DNA of 52,441 nt from RFTU01 sp032122355 (GTDB lineage: Bacteria; Pseudomonadota; Gammaproteobacteria; Burkholderiales; Burkholderiaceae_C), in NCBI GenBank assembly GCA_032122355.1, contig JAUMCS010000009.1:1-52441 (forward strand), in the 5' to 3' direction. The notes beneath the pieces are model-generated. The model was not told the DNA's origin. It saw only the letters and a list, made by a program, of their open reading frames with translations, and did not search any database. Each line of letters begins with the position of its first letter. Position 1 is the first letter of the stretch. Position numbers and translations under genes: made by a program. Shown here in pieces: positions 1 to 8,752 of the stretch.

Positions 1-286
1 CTTCAAGCAAACCAAACAATACGGCTTTCAAGCGTGTTGGGGGAGCGTTGGGCAGCAAAACACGATGCCAAGCCACATCTTCCGGCATTAAAATGCCCAC
101 CGTTTTTTCAGCGCTGGGTAAATCGCACAATACACACTCCCCCGATTCCGTGACCTCTACACCATTTGCAGAGTACAAATAGGTCCAGAGATAGCCATCC
201 CATTCAATATGAATTTCATTATTTTCTTCTTGGTTTAGTAAGGCCTTACCATCTGGCAAAGCTACGATTAAAATAGACTTACTCAT
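1..286 (-). CDS. gspL: Type II secretion protein GspL, N-terminal part (cut by window edge)
   Basis: Inner-membrane platform protein of the type II secretion system; its cytoplasmic N-terminal actin-like domain binds the GspE ATPase. The visible 95 codons begin MSKSILIVALPDGKALL and include a conserved-looking LPNAPPTRLKAVLFGLLE stretch, where GspL proteins carry a proline/arginine segment followed by the LLE of the first subdomain. The gene starts 17 bases after the gspK stop and runs off the left edge, so the membrane segment and periplasmic domain cannot be seen. Identity rests on this stretch and on being next in line after gspG-H-I-J-K. The start is the first ATG after gspK. Confidence 0.8.
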   Translation of the reverse strand, partial: MSKSILIVALPDGKALLNQEENNEIHIEWDGYLWTYLYSANGVEVTESGECVLCDLPSAEKTVGILMPEDVAWHRVLLPNAPPTRLKAVLFGLLE

Positions 287-303
287 GTTATGTGTATTTA
301 GAT

Positions 304-1287
304 TTATGAATCTGATGTCATTTGCATCTCATGAAAGACAGGAAATATTTGTCCATTTTGATAACCTCTTTGTAATAATGAACTTCTCTTCCATTCTCGA
401 CCCGGCATACGCATATGCATGGCAACTTGAAAAAAACGAGTCCTCACATCCAATAAGGGGTGACTTAGAGACTCAGGGGGTTGTGGCTTAAAAAATGGAT
501 ATTCCTGCTCAAATTCCTTCAAATTAGTATAAGGTTTAGCCTTGACTTTAGCAGCGATTTCCAAAACCGTGCCTCTAGGCCAATCAGAAAAAACGGCTGA
601 CAAAAGAGGAGCCGAGACCGTATTAATGTTGATAGGTGTTGGTTGCGGCAAAACCACCAACCAAGGCATTAACCGCTCCTGTGTCAAGCTATCCAGCCCC
701 AACCACTGCAGACGAGAACGACGATCCGGCGTGATAGGGTTTTGCTCCGAAACTTTCGTAGTCAAGGAGGCATGCCATGCTTTAGCCAACGGTAAAGCTT
801 TTTCCGCCGCAGCTCCTGCCAAAAGAAACACATTTTCAAGAACTTTGACTTGAGTTGGATCTAATTCACCTTTTTTATCAACCAAATTTCTCAAGTTATA
901 TCGAGATTGCATATCGACAATATTTGCAGATAAAAAAACATCCGGGTACTCGGCAGCTAAATCCGCCGAATTATTATTTTCATCTAAAGCTAGAAAAGTG
1001 GATAAGCGCACCTCAGGCAAGGGTACGGACCAAGGTTCTGCCAAATGATCTACTGAAGAGTCATCGGACTTTAATGTTGCTATACCCCAATCCAAAGCGC
1101 CATCTAAAATCCAACGCGCCTGACTTCGATCGCGTTCAGCAGTTTCAGCATGTATTGAGCGCCACTGTTGCCAAACCATGGCCCCGGAAAGCGTTGAAAC
1201 CAAGGTTAGTATGATTAACGCGAGCAAAAGCGCCGCCCCACGCGTATTGCTGCTTGCTAAGCTAGCATATTGATGACCAGCCCACAT
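304..1287 (-). CDS. gspK: Type II secretion minor pseudopilin GspK
   Basis: Large minor pseudopilin that caps the periplasmic pseudopilus with GspI and GspJ. The 327-residue product has a short leader ending in RG followed by a hydrophobic stretch (AALLLALIILTLVS, about residues 17-35). As usual for GspK, the +5 glutamate found in other pseudopilins is absent. The large C-terminal region contains INTVSAPLL, typical of the SAM-like/helix-hairpin part of GspK. Its ATG shares one base with the gspJ stop (TGATG), so translation is probably coupled. Length is normal for the family. Confidence 0.93.
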   Translation of the reverse strand: MWAGHQYASLASSNTRGAALLLALIILTLVSTLSGAMVWQQWRSIHAETAERDRSQARWILDGALDWGIATLKSDDSSVDHLAEPWSVPLPEVRLSTFLALDENNNSADLAAEYPDVFLSANIVDMQSRYNLRNLVDKKGELDPTQVKVLENVFLLAGAAAEKALPLAKAWHASLTTKVSEQNPITPDRRSRLQWLGLDSLTQERLMPWLVVLPQPTPININTVSAPLLSAVFSDWPRGTVLEIAAKVKAKPYTNLKEFEQEYPFFKPQPPESLSHPLLDVRTRFFQVAMHMRMPGREWKRSSLLQRGYQNGQIFPVFHEMQMTSDS

Positions 1288-1943
1288 CAGCGCTCTCCTC
1301 CAGGGATAACCATACTTCGTATCAATTGATGCGGTTGTTCAGCAGTACTTGAGCGAAAATCAAGTACCATTTTCAGCGCAAGAGGAATTTTTTCTTGGTT
1401 TATGGCCGTATTGTCAGCCGAATTCATACCATTTTCTCGATCTCCGCTAGACTGACAATTGCTCCAAGAATTTCCCCTAAAACAAAATATTTGCCAACCC
1501 TGAACATCACCAACTAAAGAGACAAAACCAGGCGTATTAACCTGAAGCATTTGACTATTTTGCCAGTAAGATTGCAAAACCGAACGAATTTTGGTGAACT
1601 CGCTTGCCCATCGGCCCCACGAACCCTGCTGGACCGACCAAACCACCACTTGCGCACCTTTGTCTGACTGCCGAACAATCCTCAGGTTCATACCATCAAA
1701 ACTGATGGCAGGGAATGAACTGGTGGTATAAACCGCTTGCAAATCCGCTTCCCATTGGGCTGCAGCAACGCTGAGTTTTAGAGTTCTTTCCATGGCGGCT
1801 TCAGTGTATTCTTTGCTACGAATCATCGTATCTATACCCTTCCAAGCCATACCGGATAAAACTGACATCACCAGCAGAGCAATCAAGACCTCAACCAAGG
1901 TAAAACCTCGGTGACTCTCAAAAAATAATGATTTTGCTTTCAT
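1287..1943 (-). CDS. gspJ: Type II secretion minor pseudopilin GspJ
   Basis: Minor pseudopilin of the pseudopilus tip complex. The product is 218 residues. The prepilin peptidase site is RG followed by FTLVEVLIALLVMSVL, with Glu at mature position +5. The downstream segment MAWKGIDTMIRSKEYTEAAM, then AAQWEADLQAV, matches the GspJ pattern (a W-x-Q/E-DL element after the long helix). It lies between gspI (23-base gap) and gspK (one-base overlap) in the minus-strand operon. Confidence 0.93.
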   Translation of the reverse strand: MKAKSLFFESHRGFTLVEVLIALLVMSVLSGMAWKGIDTMIRSKEYTEAAMERTLKLSVAAAQWEADLQAVYTTSSFPAISFDGMNLRIVRQSDKGAQVVVWSVQQGSWGRWASEFTKIRSVLQSYWQNSQMLQVNTPGFVSLVGDVQGWQIFCFRGNSWSNCQSSGDRENGMNSADNTAINQEKIPLALKMVLDFRSSTAEQPHQLIRSMVIPGGER

Positions 1944-1966
1944 GGATTTGCCAATTAAATGAACCG

Positions 1967-2341
1967 TTAAAACACATTCACCGGCAAAATGGTTTTGATA
2001 CTAAAGTGCGGCTGACCCATCTCATCCAATACCTGAATGTTCACCCTCTTGAACATCGGATTTGGCGTTGAATGAAGCTTCATGGATAAGTGAAATTTTC
2101 TGCCCAGCTGTAAGCAATCCATCTCATTGGTTGGTGTGGCTGGAAGGTTTCCGGTTAGACGCATTTCGATGAGTTCATTTTCAGCACACCACTGCGCCAG
2201 TGTGACATCTTCAAAACGTTGGGCGTTATTGGTGAGTGCGCCCGTTGCCTTCAACCCTGCACCCAATACCAACGCCACAATCACCAAGGCAACCAAAACC
2301 TCCACCAGCGTGATGCCAGAAAATTGAGCATTAACTTTCAT
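1967..2341 (-). CDS. gspI: Type II secretion minor pseudopilin GspI
   Basis: Minor pseudopilin that starts the tip complex with GspJ and GspK. From ATG 2341 the product is 124 residues: MKVNAQFSG, then cleavage, then ITLVEVLVALVIVALVLG, a standard class III leader of nine residues. An upstream in-frame ATG at 2368 would add nine residues inside gspH and make an over-long leader, so 2341 is preferred. The 5' end overlaps the gspH 3' end by 11 bases. The mature part has the QWCAENELIEMRL stretch (family pattern A-x-x-x-A-E-N). Confidence 0.9.
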   Translation of the reverse strand: MKVNAQFSGITLVEVLVALVIVALVLGAGLKATGALTNNAQRFEDVTLAQWCAENELIEMRLTGNLPATPTNEMDCLQLGRKFHLSMKLHSTPNPMFKRVNIQVLDEMGQPHFSIKTILPVNVF

Positions 2342-2816
2342 GCTCGACCTTGAATGATGAAAACCCATCGGTAGATATAAAGATTTGTTGGTCGTGTAAT
2401 TTAAGTATCAATTTTTGCGGGCCTATGTAAGGCTCCGGCCCTAAACTCAGAGATTCGCGCGCCCAGACTGTGGCTTGAATATCCGGATTTATCCAGCGGG
2501 TAGGCCAAACCGTATCAATACCCATCGGTGTACTTTTGGGATTTAAACCTAGAAAATGAAACTGCTCGGTAGTATTTTGGGAATCCAATGATGGCCTCCA
2601 ACTTACCTCTACCCCCTGAGCGCGCGAATGCGAACGCGCCACTTCCAGTAATATCACCATTCGTGTGGCTTCTTTCTCCAACTGATTCTGAGGGCTATCA
2701 CGCAAAGCCAAGCTCACTAAGGCGCTGGAGATACCTATCAGCGCCACCACCATGAGCAGTTCTAATAAGGTAAAGCCCGATAAAGCCCAGCGAGCGCCAG
2801 AGGGTGCTACTGCCAC
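2331..2816 (-). CDS. gspH: Type II secretion minor pseudopilin GspH
   Basis: Minor pseudopilin linking the tip complex to the GspG fibre. The product is 161 residues with leader MAVAPSGARWALSG and mature N-terminus FTLLELLMVVALIGISSAL, Glu at +5. The downstream part is a variable GspH/FimT-like domain containing EKEATRMVILLEVARSHSRA. The gene overlaps gspG upstream by 10 bases and gspI downstream by 11 bases, fitting a tightly coupled operon. Confidence 0.9.
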   Translation of the reverse strand: MAVAPSGARWALSGFTLLELLMVVALIGISSALVSLALRDSPQNQLEKEATRMVILLEVARSHSRAQGVEVSWRPSLDSQNTTEQFHFLGLNPKSTPMGIDTVWPTRWINPDIQATVWARESLSLGPEPYIGPQKLILKLHDQQIFISTDGFSSFKVEHES

Positions 2817-3271
2817 GAACCTATTTCCGCATCACGCCCATCACCCCCGATTCGCCCATCAGCACCAAAACTCAACACATCGATTTCGCCTTTAACACCG
2901 GGGTTAACGTATTGATAAGGTTGCCCCCATGGGTCCTTGGGTAGTTTTTCCAGATAGACCTTCCAATTTACCGGTATGATACCGACTGTGGGTTTGGTCA
3001 CTAGTGCGGCAAGCCCCTGCTCGGCAGACGGATAGCGCTGATTATCCAGTTTATACAACTTAAGTGCCTGCATCAAGTTGTTAACATCTGTTCTCGCAGC
3101 AGTCACACGAGCATCATCAGCTCGATCAAGCACATTGGGCACGATCAAAGCGGCCAATAAACCAATGATCACCAAAACAACCATGAGCTCAATCAAGGTA
3201 AAACCTCTTTTACTTGCTTTGAATTGGAATCGACTTTGACTCTGCCTTAATAAAGTCTGAATTTTGATCAC
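2807..3271 (-). CDS. gspG: Type II secretion major pseudopilin GspG
   Basis: Major subunit of the periplasmic pseudopilus. I place the start at GTG 3271, because AGGAG (3279-3283) sits seven bases upstream; longer in-frame starts would run into gspC. This gives 154 residues. A 23-residue leader ending KRG precedes FTLIELMVVLVIIGLLAALI with Glu at +5. The rest is typical GspG: RTDVNNLMQALKLYKLDNQRYP, EQGLAALV, LPKDPWGQPYQYVNPG, and a C-terminus with LSFGADGRIGGDGRDAEIG, the calcium-binding loop region. First gene of the minus-strand gspG-L run. Confidence 0.95.
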   Translation of the reverse strand: MIKIQTLLRQSQSRFQFKASKRGFTLIELMVVLVIIGLLAALIVPNVLDRADDARVTAARTDVNNLMQALKLYKLDNQRYPSAEQGLAALVTKPTVGIIPVNWKVYLEKLPKDPWGQPYQYVNPGVKGEIDVLSFGADGRIGGDGRDAEIGSWQ

Positions 3272-3315
3272 TCTACATCTCCTCTCATTCCAAATTACCC
3301 TGCATAATAACCCCA
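3271..3315. promoter_or_regulatory. Divergent gspG/gspC intergenic region
   Basis: Only about 43 bases separate the gspG GTG from the gspC ATG on the opposite strand. It must hold, or be overlapped by, promoters for both directions unless transcription enters from inside the genes. The gspG ribosome binding site (AGGAG at 3279-3283, minus strand) is clear; I see no strong site for gspC. Confidence 0.4.
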
Positions 3316-4003
3316 TGTTAGTTAAGTTGATAACCTTTTTTATTTGGATTGGCGTGTCAGCCAGTACCGTACAGTGGGGTTTAAAGGTGTACAACACCTT
3401 TTATACCCACACTCAAGCCCCTGCAGTCACCACTACTTCAGGGCCATATGCTAACTGGAGCCGTATTTTAGGTGAAAAAAAAGCTCATCGGGAAGAGCCT
3501 CAACCCTCGATCTCTGCGGCCCAATTCAAACTACTCGGCTTAGCCGCAGCCACTCAATCCGGAGTAAACCAGGGCATTGCCTTGATTTCATTTCAAGATC
3601 AACCGCCGCGCTCTTATAAGGTGGGGGCAGTCATTAATGAGAATCTCAAGATTTTAGATATTTCCAACCAGAAAGTTACCATAGGCTCAGCTAAAGATCC
3701 CCAAAATCAAAATGAATTCATTTACCTAGAAGCTGTACTACTTCCAAAGGCTGCTACTTCTAAAGAACCACCATCAGGTACGAGTGGATCAAATGCAGCT
3801 TTCAATTCAAGCCCAAAAATGATGCCTCCAATTCAACCAGAAGGCCGCCCCTACGATGCTCGCCCCCCCTACTACACACCAAGCCCACCGAGTCAAATGC
3901 CAAATCCATCATATAACACCGGAAACAGTGGTTCCCGTTACCAACGAAGATCTGCTGAACCGCCACCCGGAATGAATCCAAGAGGATTTAACCCAGAAAC
4001 AAA
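3315..4003 (+). CDS. gspC: Type II secretion protein GspC (3' end lost in N gap)
   Basis: Bitopic inner-membrane protein whose HR domain contacts the GspD secretin. From ATG 3315 there is a membrane segment (residues about 4-20), then an HR domain with FKLLGLAAA, GIALISFQDQPPRSYKVGAVINENLKI and a VTIGSA strand, ending near residue 150. A proline/serine/asparagine-rich, probably disordered tail follows; no PDZ domain is visible before the N run at 4004. The frame is still open at 4003, so the stop lies in or beyond the gap and the gene overlaps the ilvA 3' end by at least 16 bases. Divergence from gspG matches the arrangement known in Burkholderia. TTG 3264 is an unlikely alternative start. 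Confidence 0.82.
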
Positions 4004-5478
4004 NNNNNNNNNNTTTCCAACATCGTTACCTGATCTTCACCAATTTGCAAGCCGACCAAAACCCGGCCGTAATCAGCACCTTGGTTACGGTAATGAAATA
4101 AGCTGATATTCCAACCGGGGTGCAATGCCTGCAAAAACTTGAGTAACGCCCCTGGGCGCTCGGGGAATGTAAATCGGATGAGTCGCTCGTTGGCCGCATT
4201 TTGGGTTCTTCCACCCACCAGATGCCGCCCATGCTCTTTGGCTAACTCATCATATGTGAGGTTTACCGTCGCAAAACCCTCAAACTCAAACAAGGCTGCA
4301 ACATCATCGGCCTCTTGACTGTGCCGAATGGTTAAGCCGACAAACACATGGGCCTCATCGGTATTAGACATTCGGTAATTAAACTCGGTGATGCTGCGTG
4401 AACCAATAACTTGACAAAAATGCTTGAATGCCCCCACCTGTTCAGGGATGGTGACGGCAAATAAAGCCTCACGCTGTTCACCCAACTCAGCCCGCTCAGC
4501 CACAAAGCGCAAGCGATCAAAATTCATATTCGCACCGCAGGTAATAGCCGCTAGAGTTTGGTTCTTGATAGCATGGGTTTGCACATATTGCTTCAAGGCT
4601 GCCACCCCCATGGCACCCGCCGGCTCCATGATGCTCCGTGTGTCTTGAAATACATCTTTAATGGCTGCACACACTTCATCGGTACTCACCACCACGTAAT
4701 CATCGACCAAGGCTTGCGTTAGGCGGAAAGTTTCTTCACCCACCCATTTCACGGCCGTACCATCGGAAAATAAACCAACATCACTGAGTTGCACACGCTG
4801 ACCAGCCTGAACCGACTGCAACATAGCCGATGAATCATTCATTTGTACGCCGATGATTTTGACTTCAGGCCGAACAGCTTTGACATAACTGGCCACACCT
4901 GAGATCAAACCACCCCCACCAATAGCCACAAAAATGGCATCTAAGGGTGCTTGATGTTGACGCAGTATTTCCATGCCAATCGTGCCCTGGCCTGCTATGA
5001 CATCCGGGTCATCAAAGGGGTGTACAAACACCAAGCCTTGATCTTTTTGTAACTGCTGAGCATGCAAATACGCATCCGAGTAACTTTCACCGTGCAACAC
5101 GACCGTGCCACCCAAAGCTGCCACAGCATCGATTTTCACCTTGGGTGTGGTTAGAGGCATCACAATCAGGGCTTTCGTGCCCAGCCTGCGCGCACTTAAA
5201 GCCACACCTTGCGCATGGTTACCTGCCGATGCGCATATCACCCCACGCTGCAATTGCTCGGGGCTGAGGTGCGCCATTTTATTGTAGGCGCCCCGCAGCT
5301 TAAAGCTGAATACGGGTTGTTGATCTTCACGTTTGAGTAAAACCCTATTGCCTAAACGCGCCGAGAGATTAGCCGCTGGCTCGAGCGGGGATTCAATGGC
5401 CACATCGTATACTCGGGCATTGAGGATACGGCGTAAATAATCTAAGGGTGCAGCTGAAGTGATAGTGGTGGTGTTCAT
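3988..5478 (-). CDS. ilvA: Threonine ammonia-lyase (threonine deaminase), interrupted by N gap
   Basis: PLP enzyme converting threonine to 2-oxobutyrate, first step of isoleucine synthesis. From ATG 5478 the PLP lysine is Lys60 in FSFKLRGAYN; the phosphate loop is the glycine-rich AIGGGGLISG; two ACT-like regulatory domains follow, so this is the long, isoleucine-feedback form. The N run at 4004-4013 interrupts it near the end. The bases before the gap read LFLG then stop, the usual C-terminal residues of the family, so perhaps 15-25 residues are hidden and the gap is longer than 10 bases. Start 5478 leaves 57 bases to divergent dusB; the alternative ATG 5523 leaves only 12. Confidence 0.95.
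   Translation of the reverse strand: MNTTTITSAAPLDYLRRILNARVYDVAIESPLEPAANLSARLGNRVLLKREDQQPVFSFKLRGAYNKMAHLSPEQLQRGVICASAGNHAQGVALSARRLGTKALIVMPLTTPKVKIDAVAALGGTVVLHGESYSDAYLHAQQLQKDQGLVFVHPFDDPDVIAGQGTIGMEILRQHQAPLDAIFVAIGGGGLISGVASYVKAVRPEVKIIGVQMNDSSAMLQSVQAGQRVQLSDVGLFSDGTAVKWVGEETFRLTQALVDDYVVVSTDEVCAAIKDVFQDTRSIMEPAGAMGVAALKQYVQTHAIKNQTLAAITCGANMNFDRLRFVAERAELGEQREALFAVTIPEQVGAFKHFCQVIGSRSITEFNYRMSNTDEAHVFVGLTIRHSQEADDVAALFEFEGFATVNLTYDELAKEHGRHLVGGRTQNAANERLIRFTFPERPGALLKFLQALHPGWNISLFHYRNQGADYGRVLVGLQIGEDQVTMLEXXXXLFLG
4004..4013. other. Run of 10 N (scaffold gap) inside ilvA/gspC 3' ends
   Basis: Ten undefined bases. The ilvA reading on both sides implies that more than 10 bases are missing, because the hidden piece should encode the end of the second ACT domain. 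The gap also hides the gspC stop codon. Confidence 0.9.
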
Positions 5479-5535
5479 CCCTACATCGTACCCGCTTAAA
5501 GACTCCTGTGCCATGTGTAGCAAACCGATATTGAT

Positions 5536-6570
5536 ATGAAAATTGGCCCCTATACCCTACCCAATGCCGTGATGGTTGCACCCATGGCGGGTGTGACTGA
5601 TCGCCCGTTTCGGCAGTTGTGCAAGCGCTTTGGTGCAGGTTATGCGGTGAGTGAAATGGTGACATCACGGCCTGATTTATGGAATTCGCTCAAAACCAGT
5701 CGACGCGCCAATCACAATGGCGAACCAGGCCCGATTGCGGTACAAATTGCCGGCACCGATGCCGCCATGATGGCGGAAGCCGCACGCTACAACATTGACC
5801 GAGGTGCGCAAATTATTGACATCAATATGGGCTGCCCCGCAAAAAAAGTTTGCAATAAGTGGGCAGGATCTGCCCTGATGCAAAATGAAGCGTTGGCCCT
5901 AGAAATTATTGAGGCCGTGGTGGCCGTTTGCTCAACGCAGGGTGTACCTACTACCTTAAAAATGCGCACGGGCTGGAATGTACAGCATAAAAATGCTGTG
6001 GCCATCGCACAACAAGCCGAGCAAGCTGGTGTTCAAATGCTAACCATTCATGGCCGCACGCGCGAGCAAGGCTATGGTGGACAAGCAGAATACGACACCA
6101 TTGCTGAAGTGGTAGCTGGGGCGGGGATTCCGGTGGTGGCCAATGGTGATATTACCTCCCCTGAAAAAGCCCAGGCGGTATTGCAAGCCACCGGCGCACA
6201 AGCTGTCATGATAGGCCGCGCTGCGCAGGGCCGGCCTTGGATATTCCGAGAAATAGTGCATTATTTGAGTACCGGTCAGCACTTACCTGGCCCCAGCGTA
6301 CCCGAAGCACAACAGGCTTTGCTAGAGCATTTAATTGACCATTATGGCCTTTATGGCTCATACACGGGTGTTCGCTCAGCACGCAAACACATTGGTTGGT
6401 ATGTGCGGCATTTGCCAGAGGGTGAATCGTTCAGAATGCAGCTCAATTTGATTGAAGATTGCGATATGCAGTGGCAAGCCGTGAAAAATTATTTTGATTT
6501 TTTAGCCACACAAATGGATAGTTTAGAAACAAGCTACATCAATCCTCGCTCAGACAGTGAAACGGTTTGA
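5536..6570 (+). CDS. dusB: tRNA-dihydrouridine synthase B
   Basis: FMN enzyme that reduces uridine in the tRNA D-loop. The 344-residue product starts MKIGPYTLPNAVMVAPMAGV, with the family AP-MAGVTDRPFR signature, the catalytic cysteine in DINMGCPAKKV (near residue 99), the HGRTREQGY motif and the GDI/IGRAAQGRPWIF phosphate-binding end, all typical of DusB. In many proteobacteria fis follows dusB; here radC follows on the opposite strand and the two stop ends overlap by 37 bases. The start is supported by the family N-terminus. Confidence 0.95.
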   Translation: MKIGPYTLPNAVMVAPMAGVTDRPFRQLCKRFGAGYAVSEMVTSRPDLWNSLKTSRRANHNGEPGPIAVQIAGTDAAMMAEAARYNIDRGAQIIDINMGCPAKKVCNKWAGSALMQNEALALEIIEAVVAVCSTQGVPTTLKMRTGWNVQHKNAVAIAQQAEQAGVQMLTIHGRTREQGYGGQAEYDTIAEVVAGAGIPVVANGDITSPEKAQAVLQATGAQAVMIGRAAQGRPWIFREIVHYLSTGQHLPGPSVPEAQQALLEHLIDHYGLYGSYTGVRSARKHIGWYVRHLPEGESFRMQLNLIEDCDMQWQAVKNYFDFLATQMDSLETSYINPRSDSETV

Positions 6571-7208
6571 CCTCGGCCAACGATGATGTGGTCTAACACA
6601 CGCACATCCACCAGTTGCAATGCATCACGCAAGGTGGCAGTGATGCGCTCATCGGCGCGGCTGGGTTCAGCCACACCTGAGGGGTGGTTGTGAGTCAGCA
6701 CGACTGCCCCCGCATTCAAGGCCAAAGCACGTTTAACGACCTCGCGCGGGTAAACACTGGCTTGGGTTAAGGTACCGCGAAACATTTCTTCCATACACAA
6801 TAAACGGTGCTGTGAATCCAAAAATAAGACTGCAAAAACCTCGTGCTCTAAGGTCGACATACGCAGTTGTAAGTACTCTTTAACACGCGTGGGTGATTCA
6901 AAAATAGGTTCTTGGCTAAGCCCCTGCAACATAGCACGGCGGGCAATTTCAATCACGGCACACAGCTCTGACACCTTGGCGGGCCCTAGCCCTTTAATGC
7001 GACGCAAATCGCCGGCACTGGCTTGCATCAACCCAGCCAATCCCGAAAACTGATCCAGCATGTTTTGCGCCATAGCAAGTACACTGTGCTCACGATTACC
7101 TGTGCGCAGTAAAAGGGCCAATAGCTCGGCATCGGCCAGACATTGCGGGCCTTGATTCAATAGCTTTTCGCGCGGGCGCAATGCCGCAGGAAGTTGTTTG
7201 ATTGTCAT
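6534..7208 (-). CDS. radC: RadC/JAB-domain protein
   Basis: UPF0758 family protein of 224 residues. Despite the name, a DNA-repair role is unproven for the family. An N-terminal helix-hairpin-helix-like part (LRRIKGLGPAKVSELCAVIE) is followed by a JAMM metalloprotease-like domain with HNHPSGVAEPSRAD, where the two His and the Asp would bind zinc. The protein is complete, not phage-truncated. It converges on dusB (37-base overlap) and is divergent from the FKBP gene. Confidence 0.93.
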   Translation of the reverse strand: MTIKQLPAALRPREKLLNQGPQCLADAELLALLLRTGNREHSVLAMAQNMLDQFSGLAGLMQASAGDLRRIKGLGPAKVSELCAVIEIARRAMLQGLSQEPIFESPTRVKEYLQLRMSTLEHEVFAVLFLDSQHRLLCMEEMFRGTLTQASVYPREVVKRALALNAGAVVLTHNHPSGVAEPSRADERITATLRDALQLVDVRVLDHIIVGRGQTVSLSERGLM

Positions 7209-7281
7209 AGAGTACTCGTAGAATAGAGGGTTGTATTATTTCTGCTTTGGCCAACTTGGCTGTAATCATTGCTTACGAATC

Positions 7282-7731
7282 GTGAAACAAATTCAACCCG
7301 GATCTTTCCTCACCCTGCACTACCGCCTCAGTGGTTTACAGGGCGATACCATCATCAATACCTTTGAGGGCCCACCTGCCACCCTTACCCTCGGCTCGGG
7401 TGAGCTGGCCCCCGCCATGGAGCAACGCCTAGTAGGCTTGAGCGAGGGTGCGCATGAAGTGTTTGATATTCCAGCAGGAGAAACATTTGGCCAGCGCAAC
7501 CCCGAGATGCAACAAAAAGTGAAATTGAGCTTGTTGCATCAACTGGGTGACCCCGAAGCCACCTACGCCGTGGGCGATGTGGTGCATTTTCCAACGCCGA
7601 ACGGCCAAGGGCAATACGCCGGCTTGGTGCGTGAGATGAATGAGGCTGAAGGCTGGTTACTATTTGATTTCAATCACCCGCTAGCCGGTCAGGCCGTGCG
7701 CTTTGAGGTGAAAGTCATAGGGGTTTTATGA
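7282..7731 (+). CDS. fkpB: FKBP-type peptidyl-prolyl isomerase (SlpA/FkpB-like)
   Basis: Small cytoplasmic FKBP-type isomerase/chaperone. I take GTG 7282 as start, giving MKQIQPGSFLTLHYRLSG and 149 residues, the family length; a TTG at 7231 would add 17 unconserved residues. Family features are FEGPPATLTLGSGELAPAME, LVGLSEGAHEVFDIPAGE and FG-RNPEMQ. An insert-in-flap region follows. The stop overlaps the ispH start (ATGA), the same fkpB-ispH pairing as in E. coli, so the two are probably translationally coupled. Confidence 0.9.
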   Translation: MKQIQPGSFLTLHYRLSGLQGDTIINTFEGPPATLTLGSGELAPAMEQRLVGLSEGAHEVFDIPAGETFGQRNPEMQQKVKLSLLHQLGDPEATYAVGDVVHFPTPNGQGQYAGLVREMNEAEGWLLFDFNHPLAGQAVRFEVKVIGVL

Positions 7732-8726
7732 TGAGCAATGCCGGTGCTGTAGGTATTGAAGAAGTGGTACTAGCCCAACCCCGTGGCTTTTGTGCCGGCG
7801 TGGATAGGGCCATTGAAATTGTAGAACGTGCCTTGCGTAAAAACGGCGCCCCGATTTATGTACGCCATGAAATTGTGCACAACACCTATGTGGTGGAAGA
7901 CCTCAAATCCAAGGGGGCGATTTTTATTGAAGATCTGGCAGATGTACCCCCTGGTGCTACCTTGGTATTCAGTGCCCATGGTGTCAGCCAAGCCATACGA
8001 CAAGAGGCCGATCAACGAGGATTTGCCGTATTTGATGCCACTTGTCCGTTGGTAACCAAGGTGCATGTTGAAGTGGCTAAACTGCGTAAAGAAGGCTATG
8101 AGTTTTTGATGATTGGCCACAGGGGGCATCCCGAAGTTGAAGGCACGGTAGGCCAAGTGACTGATGGCATTTACTTGGTTGAAGATGAAGCCGATGTAGC
8201 CAAAGTTCAAGTGAACAACCCAGAGCGCTTAGCGGTAGTGACCCAAACTACCTTGAGTGTGGATGATGCAGCTTCCATATTGGCGGCCATCAAACAACGC
8301 TTTCCGCATATCCGCGAACCCAAACAACAAGACATTTGCTATGCCACGCAAAACCGCCAAGATGCCGTGAAGGTGCTCGCACCTCAAGTGGATGTGGTGA
8401 TTGTGGTGGGCAGCACGACCTCATCGAACAGCAACCGCCTGCGTGAATTGGCACAGCGTTTACAAACACCTGCCTACTTGATTGACAATGCCAGTGAATT
8501 GCAACCGGCTTGGTTGGAAGGCAAGCGCCGTGTGGGTTTAACAGCGGGTGCTTCGGCCCCTGAAGTACTGGTACAAGCTGTGATTGTACGATTGCGTGAG
8601 TTGGGTGCACTGAGTATACGCAACTTACCCGGAGTGGAAGAATCGGTGCATTTTCCCCTGCCCTTCGGGTTGGGCGATCGCTCTATGGCAGCCTTGAATG
8701 AATCGGCTGCTGATTCATCATTTTGA
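7728..8726 (+). CDS. ispH: 4-hydroxy-3-methylbut-2-enyl diphosphate reductase
   Basis: Last step of the MEP isoprenoid pathway, producing IPP and DMAPP. The product is 332 residues (331 if the second ATG, 7731, is used). The three iron-sulfur cysteines are Cys22 (PRGFCAGVDRA), Cys106 (FDATCPLV) and Cys204 (DICYATQNRQ). Substrate-binding residues appear in HEIVHN, SAHGV, GHRGHPEVEGT and TTSSNSNRL. The 5' end overlaps the fkpB stop by four bases. serS follows 26 bases after the stop. Confidence 0.97.
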   Translation: MMSNAGAVGIEEVVLAQPRGFCAGVDRAIEIVERALRKNGAPIYVRHEIVHNTYVVEDLKSKGAIFIEDLADVPPGATLVFSAHGVSQAIRQEADQRGFAVFDATCPLVTKVHVEVAKLRKEGYEFLMIGHRGHPEVEGTVGQVTDGIYLVEDEADVAKVQVNNPERLAVVTQTTLSVDDAASILAAIKQRFPHIREPKQQDICYATQNRQDAVKVLAPQVDVVIVVGSTTSSNSNRLRELAQRLQTPAYLIDNASELQPAWLEGKRRVGLTAGASAPEVLVQAVIVRLRELGALSIRNLPGVEESVHFPLPFGLGDRSMAALNESAADSSF

Positions 8727-8752
8727 TTCATTTTTTATGGTTGGAAATTGTT

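Noticed and set aside
855..1214. Plus-strand open frames opposite gspK
   Set aside because: No family features; gspK on the minus strand is clear.
3272..3397. Longer start for gspG giving 196 residues
   Set aside because: It would run into the gspC coding region, while GTG 3271 has an AGGAG at the right distance and gives a normal leader.
4014..4106. Continuation of gspC beyond the N run
   Set aside because: These bases are antisense to well-conserved ilvA coding sequence, and the frame across an unknown gap is arbitrary.
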